Shown here: positions 28,201 to 36,020 of the stretch, one piece after another
How the letters are laid out: each line of letters opens with the position of its first letter
Position numbering within the stretch: position 1 is the stretch's first letter
NCBI GenBank assembly: GCA_022826805.1
Contig: JAJDUH010000025.1
Coordinates: forward strand, 1 to 64,000
Length of the DNA: 64,000 nt
Reading direction: 5' to 3'
Source: Candidatus Poribacteria bacterium
GTDB lineage: Bacteria > Poribacteria > WGA-4E > WGA-3G
Notes under the pieces: generated by a model
The model's database searches: none
Told to the model about the DNA's origin: nothing
Seen by the model: only the letters and a program-made list of their open reading frames with translations
Program-made: the position numbers and the translations under genes

Positions 28201-28463
28201 GCTTTAACGCTCTGTTGAATAGCATACCGAGAAAATCTATCACCAACACGCACTGCTGTTTGGTTTCTAAGAATGTTGAGTTGTTCTGAGGTTGATGTTA
28301 CAAACTCTGTATTAATCCGATACGCTATCTCCGCGACACGTTCTACACTGGAATCCAGCGGCTCACTCGTCGCCACAGATTTCCCGGGAAAACAGCAGAG
28401 CATCAGCATGAGACAAATCGCACTATCTATTAAGGTCCTGTAATTTACACAGTCCATAAGCAT
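25266..28463 (-). CDS. BamA/TamA-family outer-membrane protein (Omp85)
   Basis: A 1065-residue Omp85 protein. A signal peptide is followed by an N-terminal region of about 650 residues with repeated POTRA-like units (for example FMGNRAFSDAELLREM and DISGNQALDTNILLKRL). The C-terminal barrel has FxGG/GRG-like segments, including FAEGPRLTGELTDSNFLFKRN and GGTTIRGYAERSLGPEDRTG, and ends in Phe (LRLGGTF). It is much longer than a standard TamA (about 580 residues) because of extra POTRA units. It lies right after a TamB-like gene, so it probably serves the translocation/assembly module for outer-membrane proteins or lipids rather than being the cell's BamA. Confidence 0.85.
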   Translation of the reverse strand: MLMDCVNYRTLIDSAICLMLMLCCFPGKSVATSEPLDSSVERVAEIAYRINTEFVTSTSEQLNILRNQTAVRVGDRFSRYAIQQSVKALYATQQYSQVQVYVKEIPEGLALTYRLIPYARIKEIVIAGVPDSEFRVAISQVLRSRPDGTYVPKIVETDISRIKNVCQDYGYFDAHIAIADAIPEVENQQSEKQHSPSIILMYQINLGAASTIKELQIRDNAAILTRRLKEACSFSQQHPIYNRSAVDTDVASMQALYRESGYPNVTIVPTFFRETGVLQFQISEGKQVQFRFVSDVGEVPLSLQDAFKEDIISLINTSTTAVWERRIRSYFKASGYHDTTVDERVVDTSEIQLTINPGIRYIVSNVDFMGNRAFSDAELLREMTIKPIGGFLRNTISILQRLFRREQRRFFYEQELDTDVHRLSLLYGKAGYPKASIRATLDKQNPNSQTIGEVGIHILIVEEQKEIIHRCDISGNQALDTNILLKRLQNELPLPQPNTSLKRNVYQDEILKAYRESGYIDAVVNNTYIAETEAPVFHVVGDFSASLTEGKFPLSIRNTFKKHNLALEGVVIATNIGNRWSLQDFEGNPRYTLIQQKTHLEVFEHGVLNLTVVTEGDPVAFGKFYFEGDTDVVKQHVLEREVRHLEGTLWTSEKLSRAQQSLYSLGIFHGVQVERIRPKQLTGENAIMRGTTEDLPSTATSGDNLSLKTDPVLIKVEKQKSGTYSIGGGYSFAEGPRLTGELTDSNFLFKRNIRGRLRAGVGWRDELGYLVNATLTKPWLIGRTRGSLQLSGRKLEIDDYVRALQGSFILSRRLSESNHVDLRYSYRDLNQPVPPSVRDVLTTFPLLEEGDPFHTTVSSLQFSWTYDSRVRYLNPTGGMLNALTLEYAGGFLQGETSFIKMTADTRYYRKLVGLLPVTGGDTGLVLATALRLGVTTGLHSNRRAELISFERFWAGGGTTIRGYAERSLGPEDRTGIHRGDVQFIFNTELRFPIYGLLRGALFFDTGNVWGSLEDIDTSAPLPSSVGAGIYLDLGALTAGVDYAIPLVSVPTADTSRVHLRLGGTF

Positions 28464-28465
28464 TC

Positions 28466-28514
28466 TTTACTGGTTATCGGTTAACAGTTCGCTCACTGCC
28501 TGACAACCAACAAC
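28466..28514. repeat. Short CAGTTATCAGTT-family repeat
   Basis: GGTTATCGGTTAACAG and CTGACAACCAACAACC, the outer arms of the family, fill the 53-base space between the tamB-like and tamA-like genes. No central hairpin is present. Confidence 0.5.
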
Positions 28515-28516
28515 CA

Positions 28517-31500
28517 TTAAAACCGTCCCTTAATTTCAAAATCGATCCCGTGTTCCCCTTGATCATTGGTCTCAATTTTAATGGACATATTCTCGCTCAG
28601 CGGATACTCACCATAATAACGGGCATCTTCTTCTAAGGGACGCTGCACACTAAACGTAAATCCGCCAAACGCTCTTGAAATCGAAGTGTTACGGATAAGG
28701 AATTCTATAATATCCTCGTGTGTGAGTACCTCGGCTGTCGTCGCAGTCGGGGCACTCAGTGTGAAATTCGGATTGTTTAAGGCGCCGGTGAGCGCAGCAT
28801 GCACTTGGAGGTCTACTATACTCTCATCTCTCGGCAACACTCCACGAATACGTTGTGGGGTCCGAAGTCTAATGTTCAGATCTGGATTAAAATTGAAGGT
28901 ATCCCGATTACTAATTGTGGAACCTTCAATGATTTCAAAAGGCTGTAAAATGAGTCCTACTCTTCCACTCCGCAGCGAAACGTCCCCACTGAAAACAGGT
29001 TGATTGATTGGACCGAGAAGCTTACCTAAGCAGGCAATTTCAATGTCTGTCGGACCAGTAATCGATGAGAGCACACGAAAATTAGCAGGAATATTGATAT
29101 CCACATCCAGATATAAATCGCGCAGAATTGGGTAATCCAACGCAACATCCGCTTCTTTTATCGAAACGCCCGTGAGCCAATCTCTTACACTCTCCCAATT
29201 TTGCTGGTAGTAGCCGCTGTCTATATTCAGATTGCCCGTTAGGGACGGACGCAGCAAATTCCCGTGCAGACGTAATTCGGCAGAATTAAGATTCGCCTGA
29301 TACGCCTCCAGTTGTTCAAAAACCACATCTGTGATACTGGTCGATAGATCCAACGTCGGCGATGTTTGCCATATCCGTCTATCTGGTGGTGCTGTAATAC
29401 TACCTCTGATCGAAAAAGTTCCACCGTTCAACTTCCCATTAAACTTTGTAACATTCGCTCCTTTTTCTGATAACCGAATTTCACCCACCGTCTCTTTAAC
29501 ATGAATACCTGTATCTGGGAATTCAAGTCCCACATCCTTGAAAGACATGCTCCCTATTGCGCGTGGCGTTTCAATCGTGCCTGTCAGTTCAACATGAACA
29601 TTGCCCGTCCCTGTTGCGGATCCAAGTTCGCCTACCACAAGCGGTAACATGTCGAGATCTTTTACGATAATATCCAAAATACCGTCCATCGGCGTCCGTT
29701 GAAATTCCTGCCAAACTTTCTCCGGCGACTTTTGCAATCTCTTCAAAAACGGTATTAACTCAAGTTGATAGGGCATTGTCCATGAGAAGGTCAGTAAGTT
29801 TTCACCGAACGTAACTTCAACATAGCGTTTCTTTGAAATTTCCCACTTCCCGTTTTGATACCGAATCCGCCATCGCAGATCAATCGGCACATCGTGCAGA
29901 TAAAGTTCAGCAGGATCCCGCGTATGCCGCCGTAGCGTTATTTTCGGATCCTTGCTTGTCCCGCTTAACTGTAGACTTCCCGATAGGGCACCATTCATCC
30001 TGTAGGATAGAGGCCAGGCATCTGTTATAGCAGAAACATCGAAATTCGCAATGCGCAGCGCCACATTAAATTCACCATTTGTCCGCCAACTGCTTCCGGC
30101 ATCAATACTAAGCGTTGTCCTACCTTCAATCGTCCGATCGTCTCCCAGTAACCCTTCCGGTTTTGCGTCCTCGCTGCTAAAGGTCTGTTTAATCGAGAAC
30201 GTCTCCTGATTTTCGAGACTGAATGTCTTGGCTAAAGTCACAGTTCCACCACTCAAAACCATCGGCACGGGTTGGGGATTTTGGAAATCGTAATACCGAT
30301 CTAAAGCCCTGAAAGCCAGACGAACACTATCAACTGACACATTCGCAGTTGAAACAGCCATAAAATCTACAAGTGAAGGTATCTGATGAATCTGTGGCAG
30401 GGGTATAGCTGCTTCACTTGTAAAAAAACTGTTGAAAGGTACTATTAGGGACTCAAGTCTGGCTGTTAGGTGACCTTCAACATCCTCAATTATGTCTTGT
30501 CCTGCCCCATTAACGGATGAAGCCCCAGACAACATTTCCTGTACTGTTGAACCAAGTGGGAACCGTTCAAACCGCATTGATGTTAATCTGAGTGCTTTAG
30601 GCACTAATCCATTCAGTGCCAATTGTCCCTCTCGAAGCACACAGGACCCCGCCCCCATGTCAAATTGGAAATCCCTGATATCAACCATATCCTCGCTGAC
30701 ACTTAACTGCAACTTCATATTCCGAATCGGTTCGTGAAAATTATGTAAATCAAGTTGCAATGCCTCAAGGAACACATTCCCCATCATATAAGGCGTACGG
30801 GTTGTGCCTTGTAGTGCCAAGTCTATATCAATAGTTCCGTCTGTCTCCGAAAACAGCATATCAACACCGGGAAAAAAATCAATTGGTAGTTCACTGCCCT
30901 GAAGATGCAGGTTAATCGGTTCTCCAAGATGCCGTTCCGAGATGTCCATTGCTGCGAATGCCAAATTAAAGGGAATAACACCTGTGAGCGTTAACGTATT
31001 GGTGCCATCTTTTAACGCTATTTTAGTGAGCCTTATCTGTTCATCACTATATTCGATTTTTCCTTTCCACTCTTTTTGATTGAAGGCACCATCCCATTCT
31101 GCTGTGATAGTGGGAGCATCGAGCGTGCCATCTACAGTAATATTCATCTCAGTATCCATTGTGGGAGACGTAATTTGTAGGGGAATCCTCACAACGAGGC
31201 GTTCCTCTCGAGATCTCGGATCAGATTTGAATTGGAGCGGTGCGCTGTTAATGAGACGGAAATCGTAATCATCAAGTTCCAGTTCATTTATTTCGCCAAT
31301 CACTGTAATCTGGTCTAATGTTAAGCTTGTACCACTAAGCTTAACATATCCCGAAACGACACCATAATCTCCAATTTCCACTTGTGATGCAGACACCTCA
31401 ATCGCAAACTGCATTGTGTCTGTATCCTTGCGCGAAAATAGTGCCTCTCCATGTGCACTGTAAGGACCGTCCCCCATCAGTCCGTTCGCCTCAACTGTTT

Positions 31501-34500
31501 GAATATGTACAGATTCTGAATTGACGTAAATATCTACACGAAGTCTCTCTAAGGTGATGGAGGGAACATAGGATGTGAAGTTGATCGGTTGCTGTGCTGG
31601 TGTTTCAGCGTATAATATGGCATGCGGTTTGTCAAGCGTGCCCCCTATCTCTACTGAAGCTTCTAACATTCCAGTTATTTCGTCACCAGCGTTTGGTAAG
31701 GTTGTGAGATCCAAGGCGGTTGTATCAACACGGAGGTGTAACGCCGAACTGTTGACCTCCTCAGGTTGAACGTCAATATACCCATCCACACTTACGTCGT
31801 TACCGAAGAGTTTGAAGGCACAATCCTCAAAATGCAAAGACTCCTCCTGATAGACGATCCCACCACCCGCATCACTGATATGGATATCCCCTACTTCCGT
31901 TTCCAACGTTAAGGTCGGGACCGACCAGTCTAAGGCGACAATTGGGAGTGTAGGCGTTCCAGTTATATGCATAGCGTAACGACCAGTGCCGGTCCGCAAT
32001 GCATTAGGTGGAAGCCCCAATGCCGGACCAAAAGGTACCAGCGCGAAGCCATCAGACCCGCCCCTGAGATTCATCTCCTCAGTTTTAGCATCAAAGCCTC
32101 CTGCCAACTCGAGAAAGGGGGACGCATCTTCCAATGTTCTTAAAGAAAGTTTTTCAATCGTCCACTTGTCGTCTCTGAGATGTAAGCGAATCGGTTCCAC
32201 ATTCGTAAACAGCGTCTCTTGCCCTGTCAAGTTGCTATAGCGAAGTTGGCTCGTAGCAATGGAAATATCAACATCATAAGGATATACCGTCTCTTTACGA
32301 GGCTCAGCGGAAAACTCTGCCGGTGCCAAGTCTGCTATCGTTCCACTTATTGAAACGCTCCCATCAGCAGTTCCTGTAACCGCCTCAAGCGTCGGATGTA
32401 AGATACTCAGAAACGGAGAGACCTCAATTCCATCGCTCGCCACTATGAAACGATAGGGGTTGTCTACCGCCATACTAACGATGCCACGAATCCGACTCGT
32501 TCCATCAAAACCTTCCCCCAGAAAATCGTAAATATCAGGGGCTCCAGTAGTGTGTTTTCGCTCCACGAGTTTACCCAGCAGATAGGCATCACCGAGAAGA
32601 TACTTAGCACCTCGATCCATGTGTAAATAGGTTATATCCGAGAAAACCAGTTCAACCCGCAAATCGAGGCGCTCAGGCTTTTTCAAAGTCCCAACAACTC
32701 GCACATCGAATTCACCTTCAAATGGAAAATCGCGGATGTTTGCTGCCTTGGCAATCTCTTCAAAGCGGACAGGTGCCTCGTTTTCAAGGAGGAGATCAAA
32801 GTCGCCGTTGGAGGCTACCGCTGCATTTAGCGTAACCCGCTGTTCGCGGGTGGTTATCTTGAAGTTCGGAACACTGAGATTATAATCCTCAATTTCCAGA
32901 CGGAGCATTAGTGGGTCTAAATGGATACCCCACGCCACCCCCGCGGTGACGCTAAAATTCGCGTCACCATCAAGATGTATGAGAGTTCCATACAACTTCA
33001 GTTCGCCTCTAATCTCGCCATCTACCGGATATTCGGCGCCCAACAACAGTCTTGGATAGTGTTGGACATAGACGGGTTCCACAACAATGCTGAACGCTGC
33101 CGGAAAATCACCTTTAACATTAACAGTCCCGTTAATTGTTGCCCGGCTCTCATATTGTGTTATTTCGCGTATCGCTGTTTGCTGTTCGCTGTTCGCGATT
33201 TGCGATTTGCTATCCGCGATTTGCGATGAGCGATTGATTGTGTTTTTCGTTAGCAGGCCGTTCTTAATAAATACCCTACCGTCTTGATAGCGAAAGTCGC
33301 CTGTTAAAACGCCAATTGGAATGTCGTTGAACGTGGCATCCGGCACCTCCAGGAATCCTTTCAGCCTGCCATCCGATGATAATTGAGCAGATGATGTGCC
33401 TATGCCTCCGAAATCCGAACTGTTGGCAATCTTCATTATTTTCTCGAAATTGATACCCGACGCCTGAATGTCCAAAGTGTCCTGTTCTCCCAACGGGAAA
33501 GGGGCTGTTATATCAATCAAAGTCCCATCAAAGTTTCCATTCGCCCTCAATACACCCCCCTCAATTCTGCAATTGAGGGTTGAATCTTCAAGCACGACTT
33601 CGTCAAGAACAGTCCCTGTCAAAGTTATCTCGCTATCGAGATCGAAACTTGAGATGTCGGCATTTTTTCCACTGACCTTCGCTGTGCCTGAGAGGAGTCC
33701 TACGCCATCGGAGAGGTTTTCGGGAAGTTCGGCAAACATTGATAGAAACGGTATGAGTTGTATCTCTGTAGCATGCCACTGCCCTACGTAGTTAAATGTA
33801 TGCTGTGTCAGTTGTCGGAGTTGTGTGTGTAAATTCCGGTCTGGAGCATTTTCGAGAGTAACGTTTCCTTCACCAGTTAAGGTGCCATCGGCAATTTGTG
33901 CACTGAAGGTCGTTAGGGAGAAAACTGGGGTAGGTGAATACTTGAAATTCGCCCCAACATCTAATTCCGCCAACGTAATCTCTCTACCATCGTCTGCTCT
34001 TAAGACAGAAAACGTCGGCATATTCGCAGAGAGCGTCTTAATGTTTAAAGTGGAATCTGTGCCTTCCGCCACTAGTTTCGCTGTCATTACGCCTTTAAGG
34101 GCGACCGATTCACCGAAAAATTGATCGACATCTGAGACATCCAGTTTCAGGTCAAGCGTCCCATCCCAAGAGGTGGCATTCGCGCCGCGAGTAAATCCAC
34201 CTTTGACCTCTAAATCCGAGTTACCAAATTTGAGCTGAAGGGTATTTAATCTACTGCCGTTCGCTAATAGGACAAAATCGGCGTTAAAATTGTCAATTGG
34301 CATTTCGGCACCGTCGAACGTGAGACTACCAGTACCGATCCTAAACCATCCTTTATGATCCCACGTGTTGAGTTCGCCATCCACACCAACAGAAATGCCA
34401 TCAATCGCAATACGAAGATCCTGCTGTGTATCAAGATAAACGATTCTGCCCCTATTTAATTCGACCCGTCCAGCGGCAAAGTCGAATTGTGATGAATCCT

Positions 34501-34954
34501 GTTGTGATAGACCCTGCGTTGAAGGCTGCTTAAAAATTTGTGCGAGATTAAGGACGCCGTCGGCATTACGCACGGCGTGAATCTGTGCGTCAGAGACCAC
34601 CAGAGTTTTTACCGAAAACCTTCGAGTTAGAAGCCCAAACAGATTGTATTTGAGCATAACTTTGCCTGTGGAAATTACGGGCGCGTCCGGTGCCTCTTTC
34701 TCAGAAATCGCAAGGCGACTGAGTGTAACACTCCCTAAGATATTCCCTTTAATTTCCCCAACGTCTACCGTATAATCTTCTGTTATCCGATTTTTGAGTT
34801 CAGTCTCAAGCCGCCCCTCTACCCAATTTAGGAAAGTATCCGAACGGATAAAGAAAAACACACCACAGACACATACTATGCCCAGAAAAAGAAATATTTT
34901 GATGAGGTTGGCAGTTCTCCAAAACCGCTTAATCTTGCTATCAGATTTTTCCAT
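28517..34954 (-). CDS. TamB-like translocation/assembly module protein (DUF490)
   Basis: A 2145-residue protein of the TamB/AsmA-like bridge type. One N-terminal membrane anchor (residues 18-36, LIKIFLFLGIVCVCGVFFFI) is followed by a very long beta-rich periplasmic region of repeating amphipathic strands. The C-terminal DUF490 part contains NIPANFRVLSSITGPTDIEI, then SGDVSLRSGRVG, then LTGALNNPNFTLSA and TSISRAFGGFTF. Such proteins form hydrophobic grooves between inner and outer membranes. It is larger than E. coli TamB (about 1260). It precedes a TamA/BamA-type gene. An intergenic-type repeat appears to be inserted in frame at about residues 573-597. Confidence 0.85.
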   Translation of the reverse strand: MEKSDSKIKRFWRTANLIKIFLFLGIVCVCGVFFFIRSDTFLNWVEGRLETELKNRITEDYTVDVGEIKGNILGSVTLSRLAISEKEAPDAPVISTGKVMLKYNLFGLLTRRFSVKTLVVSDAQIHAVRNADGVLNLAQIFKQPSTQGLSQQDSSQFDFAAGRVELNRGRIVYLDTQQDLRIAIDGISVGVDGELNTWDHKGWFRIGTGSLTFDGAEMPIDNFNADFVLLANGSRLNTLQLKFGNSDLEVKGGFTRGANATSWDGTLDLKLDVSDVDQFFGESVALKGVMTAKLVAEGTDSTLNIKTLSANMPTFSVLRADDGREITLAELDVGANFKYSPTPVFSLTTFSAQIADGTLTGEGNVTLENAPDRNLHTQLRQLTQHTFNYVGQWHATEIQLIPFLSMFAELPENLSDGVGLLSGTAKVSGKNADISSFDLDSEITLTGTVLDEVVLEDSTLNCRIEGGVLRANGNFDGTLIDITAPFPLGEQDTLDIQASGINFEKIMKIANSSDFGGIGTSSAQLSSDGRLKGFLEVPDATFNDIPIGVLTGDFRYQDGRVFIKNGLLTKNTINRSSQIADSKSQIANSEQQTAIREITQYESRATINGTVNVKGDFPAAFSIVVEPVYVQHYPRLLLGAEYPVDGEIRGELKLYGTLIHLDGDANFSVTAGVAWGIHLDPLMLRLEIEDYNLSVPNFKITTREQRVTLNAAVASNGDFDLLLENEAPVRFEEIAKAANIRDFPFEGEFDVRVVGTLKKPERLDLRVELVFSDITYLHMDRGAKYLLGDAYLLGKLVERKHTTGAPDIYDFLGEGFDGTSRIRGIVSMAVDNPYRFIVASDGIEVSPFLSILHPTLEAVTGTADGSVSISGTIADLAPAEFSAEPRKETVYPYDVDISIATSQLRYSNLTGQETLFTNVEPIRLHLRDDKWTIEKLSLRTLEDASPFLELAGGFDAKTEEMNLRGGSDGFALVPFGPALGLPPNALRTGTGRYAMHITGTPTLPIVALDWSVPTLTLETEVGDIHISDAGGGIVYQEESLHFEDCAFKLFGNDVSVDGYIDVQPEEVNSSALHLRVDTTALDLTTLPNAGDEITGMLEASVEIGGTLDKPHAILYAETPAQQPINFTSYVPSITLERLRVDIYVNSESVHIQTVEANGLMGDGPYSAHGEALFSRKDTDTMQFAIEVSASQVEIGDYGVVSGYVKLSGTSLTLDQITVIGEINELELDDYDFRLINSAPLQFKSDPRSREERLVVRIPLQITSPTMDTEMNITVDGTLDAPTITAEWDGAFNQKEWKGKIEYSDEQIRLTKIALKDGTNTLTLTGVIPFNLAFAAMDISERHLGEPINLHLQGSELPIDFFPGVDMLFSETDGTIDIDLALQGTTRTPYMMGNVFLEALQLDLHNFHEPIRNMKLQLSVSEDMVDIRDFQFDMGAGSCVLREGQLALNGLVPKALRLTSMRFERFPLGSTVQEMLSGASSVNGAGQDIIEDVEGHLTARLESLIVPFNSFFTSEAAIPLPQIHQIPSLVDFMAVSTANVSVDSVRLAFRALDRYYDFQNPQPVPMVLSGGTVTLAKTFSLENQETFSIKQTFSSEDAKPEGLLGDDRTIEGRTTLSIDAGSSWRTNGEFNVALRIANFDVSAITDAWPLSYRMNGALSGSLQLSGTSKDPKITLRRHTRDPAELYLHDVPIDLRWRIRYQNGKWEISKKRYVEVTFGENLLTFSWTMPYQLELIPFLKRLQKSPEKVWQEFQRTPMDGILDIIVKDLDMLPLVVGELGSATGTGNVHVELTGTIETPRAIGSMSFKDVGLEFPDTGIHVKETVGEIRLSEKGANVTKFNGKLNGGTFSIRGSITAPPDRRIWQTSPTLDLSTSITDVVFEQLEAYQANLNSAELRLHGNLLRPSLTGNLNIDSGYYQQNWESVRDWLTGVSIKEADVALDYPILRDLYLDVDINIPANFRVLSSITGPTDIEIACLGKLLGPINQPVFSGDVSLRSGRVGLILQPFEIIEGSTISNRDTFNFNPDLNIRLRTPQRIRGVLPRDESIVDLQVHAALTGALNNPNFTLSAPTATTAEVLTHEDIIEFLIRNTSISRAFGGFTFSVQRPLEEDARYYGEYPLSENMSIKIETNDQGEHGIDFEIKGRF
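33165..33238. repeat. Intergenic-type repeat inside the tamB-like gene
   Basis: Short words GCTGTTCGC, GCGATTTGC and GATTTGCGAT recur within 70 bases and resemble the CTATCTGCTAATTGCTAATT repeat found between genes at 34965-35040 and 35938-36018. On the coding strand it gives a low-complexity patch with two SQIA units. The reading frame is kept. Confidence 0.45.
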
Positions 34955-34964
34955 TTTCTACTTT

Positions 34965-35040
34965 GCTTTTCGCTCTTCGTAAAGAGCAGGTGGACTTCAT
35001 CTTGCTGTCTGCTATCTGCTAATTGCTAATTGCGATTCTC
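34965..35040. repeat. GCTAATTGCTAATTGCGATT repeat, copy A
   Basis: From TTTTCGCTCTTCGTAAAGAG through GTGGACTTCATCTTGCTG to GCTAATTGCTAATTGCGATT. A close copy lies at 35938-36018, on the other side of tlyA, in the same orientation. Confidence 0.7.
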
Positions 35041-35052
35041 GGGTGTCTATTC

Positions 35053-35922
35053 TTACCGACTGCCTTTCCGCCGATATGCAGCTTCTACAACTTCCACTGT
35101 CGCCTGTTCGGACGGCATGCAGTGCTTAAACGCCTCAAATTTAGAACGCTTGTCAATTTTGAGCCAAAGTAAGTACTCGATATTGGCGATGTCCGTGTGA
35201 ATCGGTGAATAGGTCAGCCCCATCACTGCTGCTCCAAGTTTCTGTCTAACGAAAGCACATAGGTTGTTGATCGTCTGGATATGTACCTGCTTATCAGACA
35301 CAACCCCACCCTTTTTAACGTGGGATTTTCCGGCTTCAAACTGTGGCTTGAGCAGCGCAATAATATCGTAGTCGGTTTTCACGTCTCTCTCCTGCTGGGT
35401 CAAAAGCGCAATAACACTCGGCAGCACTGTCCTCAGGGAAATGAAAGAGACGTCAACCACAACAATAGAGACAAAATTCTCGCTATCACGCAACGACGCT
35501 GTTTTTAAGTGGGATTGTGTTAAATACCGGACGTTCGTTCTCTCAATGGGTAGGACCTGTGGATGGGTGCGTAGTTTCCAAGCAAACTGTCCATAGCCGA
35601 CATCAACAGCATAGACAAATCGCACACCGTGTTGGAGAAGACAATCTGTAAATCCTCCCGTCGATGCACCGACATCCAGGGCAACCCGATCTCGTACATC
35701 CACGTCGAAAGTGGATAACGCCTTTTCCAGTTTGAAACCACCACGACTCACGTATTTCTGTTGTTCCTGCACAACGACCTTCGCGTCGGACGGAACACGC
35801 TGACTCGGCTTGATGTTGGAATTGCCGTTGACGGTCACTGCGCCTGCAAGGATGAGACGCTTCGCTTGTTCCCGACTCTCTACGAATTGATGTTCTACCA
35901 AAAAGGTATCTATCCGTTGCAT
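35053..35922 (-). CDS. tlyA: TlyA-family rRNA 2'-O-methyltransferase
   Basis: A 289-residue protein with an N-terminal S4 RNA-binding domain (RIDTFLVEHQFVESREQAKR, RLILAGAVTVNG) and an FtsJ-like methyltransferase domain. The SAM-binding motif is ALDVGASTGGFTDCLLQ, and VVVDVSFISLRTVLP is the catalytic-loop region. Characterised TlyA proteins methylate cytidines in 16S and 23S rRNA; haemolytic activity is a historical label. It follows dxs on the same strand, a conserved neighbourhood in many bacteria (xseA-xseB-ispA-dxs-tlyA). Confidence 0.92.
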   Translation of the reverse strand: MQRIDTFLVEHQFVESREQAKRLILAGAVTVNGNSNIKPSQRVPSDAKVVVQEQQKYVSRGGFKLEKALSTFDVDVRDRVALDVGASTGGFTDCLLQHGVRFVYAVDVGYGQFAWKLRTHPQVLPIERTNVRYLTQSHLKTASLRDSENFVSIVVVDVSFISLRTVLPSVIALLTQQERDVKTDYDIIALLKPQFEAGKSHVKKGGVVSDKQVHIQTINNLCAFVRQKLGAAVMGLTYSPIHTDIANIEYLLWLKIDKRSKFEAFKHCMPSEQATVEVVEAAYRRKGSR

Positions 35923-35937
35923 CTTCTACGTTCGCTT

Positions 35938-36018
35938 TTCGCTATTAGGTCACTTCGCTTTTCGCAATTCGTAAAGAGCGGGTGAACTTCATCTTGCTAT
36001 CTGCTAATTGCTAATTGC
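35938..36018. repeat. GCTAATTGCTAATTGCGATT repeat, copy B
   Basis: The counterpart of the repeat at 34965-35040: TTCGTAAAGAGCGGGTGAAC, then TTCATCTTGCTATCTGC, then GCTAATTGCTAATTGCGATT. The two copies flank tlyA as direct repeats. Confidence 0.7.
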
Positions 36019-36020
36019 GA

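Noticed and set aside
30492..30737. Open frames on the plus strand across the tamB-like gene
   Set aside because: They are antisense shadows of a long coding region, with no family features or start signals.
33165..33238. CRISPR-like array inside the tamB-like gene
   Set aside because: The repeated words are short and irregular, with no equal spacers, and the frame stays open.
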